Source: UBA9630 sp043725085
Lineage (GTDB): Bacteria > Patescibacteriota > Minisyncoccia > Moranbacterales > UBA2206
DNA length: 15,161 nucleotides
NCBI GenBank assembly: GCA_043725085.1
Contig: JAYSLY010000037.1
Coordinates: forward strand, 1-15,161
Direction: 5' to 3'
Shown: in pieces, positions 1 to 7,900 of the stretch
How positions within the stretch are numbered: position 1 is the first letter of the stretch
Layout: the number at the start of each line of letters is the position of its first letter
Translations under genes and position numbers: made by a program
The notes under the pieces: model-generated
Database searches by the model: none
What the model was told of the DNA's origin: nothing
The model's input: only the letters and a program-made list of their open reading frames with translations

Positions 1-204
1 TTTGGAAAATATACCGCCAAACTGGTAGCGGTCTACAATGACGGGCAGCGCGATGTGCCCTTGGAAGGGGAAGTCAGTTTTTGGTTGGTGCCGTGGAGGT
101 TGCTTGGTGGCGGTTTTATCATCTTGATTTTTATGCTTATCGGGCTCAAGTCGACTTTGCAAAATACTTGGAAAAAAATTTCTGCATTTTTTGGGAAAAA
201 ATAA
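1..204 (+). CDS. C-terminal fragment of a DUF916-like membrane-anchored surface protein
   Basis: The reading frame is open from base 1 to a TAA at 202-204, giving the last 67 residues of a protein whose start lies outside the window. It reads FGKYTAKLVAVYNDG, then a short beta-strand region ending SFWLVPWRLL, one hydrophobic membrane segment (GGGFIILIFMLIGL) and a lysine-rich cytoplasmic tail. The next gene ends in the same order: PGRYTLDIDYRYDG, SLTFFFVPP, a membrane segment and a basic tail. The two are therefore probably tandem paralogues with an extracellular beta-sandwich stalk and a C-terminal anchor. The next ATG is 13 bases after this stop, which suggests one operon. Ligand and precise role cannot be seen. 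Confidence 0.75.
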   Translation, partial: FGKYTAKLVAVYNDGQRDVPLEGEVSFWLVPWRLLGGGFIILIFMLIGLKSTLQNTWKKISAFFGKK

Positions 205-217
205 ATCTTCCTTTCTT

Positions 218-1156
218 ATGAAAACAAAAATTTTCTCAATTGCTTTTTTAGTGTGTACTTGCCTTTTTACTAAACCGGTTTTGGCGACGGACGAGGCTGG
301 TCAAGCCGGTTTCACAATCAGTCCGTATTTTCAAAATATTGATGTTCGGGAAAATGACAAAAACGTGCCATTTTCCGTTGATGTGACCAACACAACTTCC
401 GCGCCGGCAATTTTGCGCTTATCCATTTTGGACTTTGGCACACTGGACGAATCCGGCGGGGTGGCCTTTTTGGGATCTTCTAGTAATCTGAAATATGGTC
501 TGGCTTCCTGGGTGAGTTTGCCAAATGATACATTAGTCTTGGAACCGGGACAAACGCAAAATATCAAAGGCACAATCGAAAATAAAGAATCACTTTCTCC
601 CGGTGGTCACTATGGTGCACTCTTTTTCAAGATTGAGGATAATTCGGATCAGGCTAAGGCTGGCAAAGAAAGAGTCGACTTCAATCCTTCATTCGCATCT
701 TTGTTTTTTGTGCGAAAAATTGGCGGGGAAACTTATGGTCTCAATTTGAACAGCTCTACTTTTGCGCATAATATTTTTTCTTTGTCGAACGCGGTGAATT
801 TGCGTTTTCAAAACATCGGCAATACGCACATTGCTCCGCGCGGAATTGTGTCTATTCGCGATCCATTCGGACGTCTGGTGGCCAAAGGCATTATCAACGA
901 TGCATCGGCACTGATTTTGCCGGAAACTTTTCGGGTCTATCCGGTTACCTTTTTAAAATTAATGACAGCAGTTATTCCCGGACGCTATACGCTTGATATT
1001 GATTATCGCTATGACGGAAAAGACGATTTTTCTTCCGAAAGCCTAACTTTCTTTTTTGTTCCACCTGCAATTGTGCTTGGACTTTTTATTTTAGTTTTAG
1101 GGATAATTCTTTATCGCCGGTTTATTTATAAAAAAAATGGAACTGATCGAAAATAA
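218..1156 (+). CDS. DUF916-like secreted protein with C-terminal membrane anchor
   Basis: This 312-residue protein starts at the ATG at 218. A TTG at 191 would add nine polar residues before the signal peptide and overlap the previous gene, so I prefer the ATG. Residues 1-23 form a signal peptide (MKTKIFSIAFLVCTC, cleavage after VLA). Residues about 30-270 are beta-rich and resemble DUF916/WxL-associated surface proteins: 'FTISPYFQNIDV' followed by 'VPFSVDVTNTTSAPAILRL', and 'LEPGQTQNIKGTI' followed by 'SPGGHYGALFF'. These are typical of Ig-like sandwiches that treat the extracellular chain as a stalk. A transmembrane helix near residues 281-303 and a basic tail follow, so most of the protein lies outside. 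It overlaps the next gene by 20 bases. The family link is by motif only; another Ig-like family is possible. Confidence 0.8.
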   Translation: MKTKIFSIAFLVCTCLFTKPVLATDEAGQAGFTISPYFQNIDVRENDKNVPFSVDVTNTTSAPAILRLSILDFGTLDESGGVAFLGSSSNLKYGLASWVSLPNDTLVLEPGQTQNIKGTIENKESLSPGGHYGALFFKIEDNSDQAKAGKERVDFNPSFASLFFVRKIGGETYGLNLNSSTFAHNIFSLSNAVNLRFQNIGNTHIAPRGIVSIRDPFGRLVAKGIINDASALILPETFRVYPVTFLKLMTAVIPGRYTLDIDYRYDGKDDFSSESLTFFFVPPAIVLGLFILVLGIILYRRFIYKKNGTDRK

Positions 1157-1775
1157 CAAAGAAAATTCTCAAAACACAGAAAAAACTATCAAGGGTAAAA
1201 AACACCGGAAGAAATATTTTTTTCTGACTATTCTTATCCTGATTGTCATTCCGGCTTATCGTTTCTATCGCTTTACGCAAAAATCGGCCGAAGGTGTGAT
1301 AAAAACTACAACATCAAACACCGAGGTGGTGAAATTAGTTGAAAATGTGCCGGAAACTTTTTCGGGAAAATATTTGACATTTATGTATGGCAACAAGTAT
1401 GTTCTGAAAACACACGATGATCAAACGGATGCCAGTGGAATAATCCTTGAGCGCGCCTATCTTTCCCAAATCGGAGCTATTTCTCAAAAAATCGGTTTGA
1501 CTGTGAGAAATTTTCCCAGTCGCAACTTTTCTGATTGTCCGGACTACAAGATGCGCGAGCTAAATTCAAAAAAATACAAGAAAGAAACTTTCTCAGAGGG
1601 CAAGGTTGATGGAATAGTTTTTGTTTCAGCTGATGATGATCCCTTTGAAAGGACGTATTTTCTCTTGCACAATGATTATCTTGCGATAATTGCCGTCAGT
1701 GCTCCGGCGATGCCGGACGAAACTTTGAATAAAGAGGCAAATCAAATCGCTAAGAGTGTAGAGTGGCTGAAATGA
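1137..1775 (+). CDS. Small membrane-anchored protein of unknown function
   Basis: The 212-residue product begins at an ATG inside the end of the preceding gene, so the two are probably translationally coupled. Residues 1-26 are polar and lysine-rich, 27-44 form one membrane helix (YFFLTILILIVIPAY), and the remaining 165 residues should lie outside. The soluble part has a pattern like PsbP/DcrB-type folds: a start of 'FSGKYLTFMYGNKYVL', a middle 'FFLLHNDYLAIIAV' and an end 'EANQIAKSVEWLK', where a conserved final helix would be expected. That fold assignment is a weak inference. One cysteine (SDCPDY) is visible. I do not recognise a specific family. The context suggests a partner of the DUF916-like proteins at the cell surface. 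A strong terminator lies about 90 bases downstream. Confidence 0.75.
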   Translation: MELIENNKENSQNTEKTIKGKKHRKKYFFLTILILIVIPAYRFYRFTQKSAEGVIKTTTSNTEVVKLVENVPETFSGKYLTFMYGNKYVLKTHDDQTDASGIILERAYLSQIGAISQKIGLTVRNFPSRNFSDCPDYKMRELNSKKYKKETFSEGKVDGIVFVSADDDPFERTYFLLHNDYLAIIAVSAPAMPDETLNKEANQIAKSVEWLK

Positions 1776-1800
1776 AGTAAAAAAGAGCGAAAAAATACAG

Positions 1801-1829
1801 TTGACTTTTTCTAAAATATCTGCTATAAT
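1801..1829 (+). promoter_or_regulatory. Sigma70-type promoter, extended -10
   Basis: TTGACT at 1801-1806, a 17-base spacer, and TATAAT at 1824-1829 preceded by TGC (extended -10). This is the best promoter match in the window. Transcription should begin near 1836, about 95 bases before the ATG of the giant surface-protein gene and only 25 bases before an intrinsic terminator. Confidence 0.85.
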
Positions 1830-1836
1830 GAGTCTA

Positions 1837-1860
1837 TAAAGTCAAACAAGGGGGACTTTA
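1837..1860 (+). promoter_or_regulatory. Leader hairpin just after the transcription start
   Basis: TAAAGTC (1837-1843) and GACTTTA (1854-1860) are perfect inverted repeats, giving a 7-bp stem with a 10-base loop AAACAAGGGG. It begins about where the transcript should start and abuts the terminator stem without a gap. Whether it protects the 5' end, binds a regulator or takes part in attenuation is unknown. Confidence 0.6.
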
Positions 1861-1893
1861 AAGAAAACGGGTGATGCCCGTTTTCTTTTTTTT
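1861..1893 (+). terminator. Strong intrinsic terminator in the leader of the giant gene
   Basis: AAGAAAACGGG (1861-1871) pairs perfectly with CCCGTTTTCTT (1877-1887) around a TGATG loop, and the strand ends in eight T (1886-1893). It can end transcripts of the upstream operon. However, the promoter at 1801 lies before it and none is visible between 1894 and 1930, so mRNA of the giant gene must read through it. This suggests attenuation. Confidence 0.85.
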
Positions 1894-1930
1894 GTGCTTA
1901 AAAAAACAAAAAATAACATAATCTTCCGGT

Positions 1931-4900
1931 ATGTTAGCTAAAAATAAAAATAAAAATATAAACAAGCTCCAGAAGCGTTTCCTTTCCGCTTGTTTTTGTT
2001 TTTTTGTTTTTACGACGGTGATTTTTTCTACCAAAGTTGCTATTGCCGGAGTCGGAATCAACAAGCAAATCAATTTTCAGGGCAAAGTGGTCAATACAGC
2101 TGGTATTAATGTTACGAATGACAGTTATACTTTTCTTTTTTGTATCTACAACACCGCCAGTCCGGCAACGACTTGCACAACTGGCGCAAATAACGATGCC
2201 ATTTGGCGCGAGTCAAAAAGTATTACTGTGACAGATGGAATTTTTCAGACCAATCTAGGTGACACAAATACAACATTGGGATCACTTGATTTTAATAACG
2301 ATCAGATTTTTCTTGGAGTTAATTTCAATAGCAACGGCCAGATGACGCCATTGGTTCAATTTACCGCCTCGCCATATGCAATGAATGCGGATAATTTAGA
2401 TGGCAAGGACTGGACTGCACCAGGAACAATTGGTTCGCTGACGCCAAATACAGCTGCTTTTACCACGCTGAATTCCTCGGGAAATACGCAATTAGCTTCG
2501 ACTGTCGGGTCAACTCTAAACTTAGGAAACGCGACGGGAGCGGGAACAATTAATAGTGGAGGAACATCAGCTTGGACTAATACAGCAGGAAATCTGACTA
2601 TTTCCACGGCAACATCAGGAACATTAGCGCTAACTTCAGCTGGAGCGCTAAATTTTTCTGCTGGTGCAGCTTCAAACGTGACGTTGGCAAATATTGTCAA
2701 CGCTTGGAATTATGATTCAAATACGCTTTCAATTGATGCACTTAATAATCGTATTGGAGTTGGAACAAGCACTCCTTCGGCATATCTGGATATTCGTGCT
2801 AGTGATACAGGTGCTGCAAGTTTGCAAATAAATGCGGGAACGGCTCCAACTTCTCCAAATGATGGAGATTTATGGTATGACGGATCAAATCTTTATTTTA
2901 GAAACAACACAACCAATAAAAATCTTTTGGCTTCCGGTGGCGCTGATAATCTGGGAAATCATATAATGACTCAAAATTTACAAACAGGTTCTTATTGGAT
3001 CTCGGGAGATGGAGGGAATGAAGGTTTGTTTGTTGACGGCTCAGGAAATATTGGAATCGGAACAAGCAGCCCGTCCGCTTCTTTGGCGATTGCCGATAAT
3101 TCGTCCGCTCCAACTGTTTATGCCAATGATACTGGTGGCGGAAATCTGATTCAATTGCAAAAAAGTGGTGTGGATAAATTTGTGGTGGCGAATAATGGAG
3201 GAACAACCATAAATGGAAGCGACTCAAGTATTGTCAAACAGACAGCCGCAGATTTTTTGGCGACTGGCTCCACAATCGGAACAAGCTTGGATAATTCAAA
3301 TGGCGCGCTATCAATAGCCGATACTGCTACGGGCGGAATACCAAATGGTGGAAATGGAACAATAACCACCGGAGGACAAACAACTTCAGCCGCTATTGGA
3401 GCTGGAGCTTTTTCAATCACCAGAGCTGATGGAAAATATCTGGTTGTCAGGGGTGGCGGAAACGGCCTTGATGTGTTTGATTCTGTTGCGAATACATTTA
3501 CTGCCGCACCTACTGGACAAGTATTGAATAGTGCGGCTGGCGCGGGAGCTGTCGCATTGCCAAGACCAGGCGGAAGATATCGTGTTTTGCATGGAGGTGG
3601 AGTAGCCTCAACCTCTTTGATTGACCCGATGTTAGTAGCGCCAGTTGGAGCAAATATCGTATCAAACGGAAACAAAGGCGCTGGTACAGTAACCTATCTG
3701 CGTCCAAATGGAAGATTTTTGATTACCAACACGGCTGCGGTTACAACTGATCTTTATGATCCGGTGGCTGACACATTCACTGCTGGACCATCCGGATCCG
3801 GAGGCAACTGGGTGGCTGGAACGATTATCCTGCCGCGTACTGACGGACAAGCCTTGGTTGTGGTTGGCAACTCATCTAATACTCAATTGTATGATCCAAA
3901 CGCCGGCGCAGTTACCGGTGGCAGCCCAATTGGAGCTTTTACTGTCGGGCCGGCAATTGATGGCAATCAGACTGCCGGGACATGTGCCATCAATGCTAAC
4001 GGTTCAGTTGCTTTTCGCAGACAAGATGGAAAATATGTAATTTTATCAAAAGTTACTACTTGGGCGGTCTATGATCCAGTGGCCAACACTATGATCTGCA
4101 ATGCTTCGGGCGGACCGGCGACAGCAATTGGTGACGGAGGACACGCTATTCCACTGCAAAACGGAAAATTTTTGGTTATCGTCGGCGGTGGATCGCAAAA
4201 AGCCTATATATATAATCCAACCGATAATAGTTTTACTGATTATGGTGGCACACCGCTCACAGCCGTCACAACCGGCGCTCATTCAATTATGCGTCATGAT
4301 GGCAAATGGCAGATTATTGTTGGAGGCGGACAAGCGACTAATGTCTATGACACTGCCTTGCCGATGAGTGACACGAACACTAAATATACTTCAGAAGATA
4401 TTTATAACACGTCAATTAATCCGAATGCTACTTTCTGGTGGAGAGCGCAAATGGAATCAGTTTATGCGGCGGCGCGTAATGCTACAACCAACACTGCTTA
4501 TTCAACCATTCAATTTTTTGTTCAGACAGCGCATAGTTCCGATAGTACGAAAGCCGGATGTGCGACGCCGCTTAATGCTGCGACACTCAATGAAATCAGA
4601 AATTCTGGTGATTTGATAGATGCTAGTACCGACAGTAATTGTATCCGCTTAACAGCTCAATTCAATCGTCCGTTGCCGAAAAAGTTATATGATGAACGAA
4701 ATGTCTGGGTTGGCAATGGTATGGCCTCAACTCGTTATAATTATGTAACACCAAGATTATATAGTATAAAAATTGATAACTCGGCTGTTCTTCGTCGATC
4801 AAATTTTGATTTTACTCAGCCAAATTCCAATAATCCGACAAACGGCGCTATACCGGTTCCGTTGACTTCCACGCTTAATGCAACAGGAGGCGCCTGCACC

Positions 4901-7900
4901 TCTGGAACGCATACTTGGTATGTAACTTTTGTGACCAATGGAGTTGAATCACAATTGGGAACGCCTTCCACTCCGGCCATAAACTGTAATGCTGATGGCA
5001 ATGACAGCGTGAGTTTATCTGCCATTCCGGTGGGACCTTCCGGCACTTCCGCTCGTAAAATTTATCGAACGCCGGCTGGCAATAGTCCTGATCCACTGCT
5101 TTTGTATACAATAGGTGATAATTTCACCACGACATATACCGATATTTCTGCCGACACTTCTTTGGGTGCGCCATACGCCTTAGTTGATTCTTCCGGTCCG
5201 GTTTCAACACGCAGTGAAACTAAAGTGGAAACGGTCAATGGTAGCTTGGTTTTGCCTTATGGAAGAATTCAGCCAACAATGCAAAACGGAACCTCCGGTT
5301 ATTATATGGGCGCCTATTCTAATGCTCACCCACAGCTCACGAACGCAGCTGGCGCCGGAACGACAGTCATTGTGCGTGATGACAAACAATTTTTGATCAT
5401 TGAACCGGGTGGAAACTTTGCCGATCTCTATGATCCAGCGACTGAGACATTTATCAATCAATCGGGCGCGGGTAATGTTCCGACCACCACTAATGCGGCG
5501 GGAGTCGGAACGGGAGCGTTTTCACTCAAGAGACCAGACGGAACATTTCTGGTTTATTTGGGAAACTTGGCCACAACAACTAGCTGTACAACGGCCAGCA
5601 CGGCGACCGATATTTATAATCCAAACGCACCTTCAGGCAGTCGATTTGTTAATGGTCCATGTCTGACTGCAGCGACTGGAGCTGGAGTTGGAGCGCTAGC
5701 CATTCTCAATAATGACGGAACATATACCATCGTGCATGGAAACGGTATCCAGACAACTTCCATCTATAATCCGATAACCAACACCATGATCATTGGACCG
5801 GGCACAACGCAAAATATTTCTTGCGGATCATGGGCGATTCCGATGGCTCTGCCAAATAATAATCAATACAAAATAAAAATCGGTGCTGCTCCAGGCGCTG
5901 CTGCTAATGGTACAACCTTGAATTATGATGCTAACAGTAAAGTATTCAGTGCTGGTACGGCTTTTACAACCAACGTAACTGGTTGTGGATCGCTGGCATT
6001 TCAAAGACAAGATGGTTATTGGATTGTTACCGGAGGTGAAAGTTCTGCAGCTCAACAGTTAACAACTAGTCTTATAAATCCTCAAACAGGTATGCAAACG
6101 GTTGGCACTCCAATGGTGACTAATGGAACAGGTCGCGGATCATTTGTTATTCCGCGAGCTGATGGAACATTCTTAGTTGTACTTGGAAACTTTGCAGCCG
6201 CAGGAACTTTGAATAATACACAGATTTATTATCCAACCGGAGGCGCTGCCGCTAATATTATGGGCGTGCCAGCAGGAACATGGTCTGCGACTCCTTTCGG
6301 CCCAGCCTTCGGACCTAGCGCTGCTGCGGCTGCACCGACAGGAGCTTTGGCTGTCAGCACAAACTTGGGAATAGGAAATTATTACTATCGTTATACAAAT
6401 GTAATCAATGGCATTGAATCATTACCCTCAACTGTCAGTGCGGTTGTAACCACGACAAGTGGCAACCAGGCAGTAACACTGACTTTGGCGGTTGCGCCAA
6501 CCGGAACTACGACCAGGAGGGTTTATCGAACAGTGGTAGGTGGCACTGCTACCTCAATTGAATATTTTGTTGGTCAGGTTGATGGCACGGGAACCTCTTT
6601 TTCTGACACGATTGCGGACGCGACTATCGTTGCAAACCCAGCCATACCATATGCTATTGCGCCAGCAACAGCAGCGACTATTTCTTCAATTGGAGCTAAT
6701 GGTTCAGTTGACATTGGTGTTCATACCTACAAATATACATTCCTAACCAACGGTGTGGAATCTTTGCCAGCTGCCGTTTCAGCTACGGCTACAACCAGTG
6801 CTGGAAACCAAACAGTCAACGTGGCTGGTATCATCGGCGGTCCAACAGGAACAACGGAAAGAAGAGTGTATCGAACCATTGCCTCATCCACAGGACTTAT
6901 TGGAAGTTACCGTCTTGTTGGAATTGTATCTGGCAATGCAACGCCTACTTTTACTGATACCTATGCTGATTCTACCCTGGGCTCAATTATTCCCGGTGGC
7001 GCTATAACATCGGCCTATACCGGTCCAAGCGATGGCGCGGTTTCTTTTCAACGTCCGGACGGAAAATGGGTGGCTATAAACGGTGGATCGACCCCTTCTA
7101 ATCTGGTTGGCATTTATGATGCCGGATGGTATTCTGAAGGACAATATTTATCCGAAATGATGCAAGTTCCCACTTTGGTAGCCAATTCAACTTTGGAATG
7201 GCAAAAAACGGCCGATCCATATGCTCGTTTTGAAGCTCGCACAGCAACTTCGCAAGCAGCACTTCAAACCGCAGCTTTTAAGGGTGTTGATTCTCCGGGA
7301 AATTCAATCAATAATTCCGGAGGGGAAACCTGGGCGCAAGTGGCCATAAATTTCCGACGCGACTTCCCAACATTTTGCGGAAATCAAACCGGAGTTTATA
7401 ATTCCGGAGCCGGTATGACTTTTTGCAACCGCACCATTTCATTGCCGACCGTGACGCAATATCAAATCACCAATGGTCAAGACTTGCTGTCTTTGCAAAC
7501 TAACTCATATAATGTTTTGCGGGTAACTTCCAATGGCGGAATTTATTCATCCCAGCAAGGAGGATTCTTTGCCGGAGGAGCCGACTTGGCGGAAAATTAT
7601 ACTTCCACGCAAACTTTAGAAAAAGGCGAAGTGGTTAAGATTGATCCAAATAACACACAAGGCGTGGTTCGTTCACAAATGCCTTATGAAAAAGATATTT
7701 TGGGTGTTGTCTCAACCGAGCCGGGGCTTGTAACCGGTGCATATACTAAAGACGGATATCCAATTGCCCTTATTGGTCGCGTGCCGGTTAAGATTTCAAC
7801 GGAAAATGGAATGGTCAAAGCTGGCGACACGCTGACTTCTTCTACTATCTCTGGTTACGCGATGAAAGCCAGTGTTTCTGGACGCGTGATTGGAAAAGCG

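Noticed and set aside
3151..3675. Open frame of 174 codons on the minus strand inside the giant gene
   Set aside because: It is opposite the kelch-like repeats; its proline/alanine-rich translation is the shadow of repeated Gly codons, with no motif, promoter or start signal.
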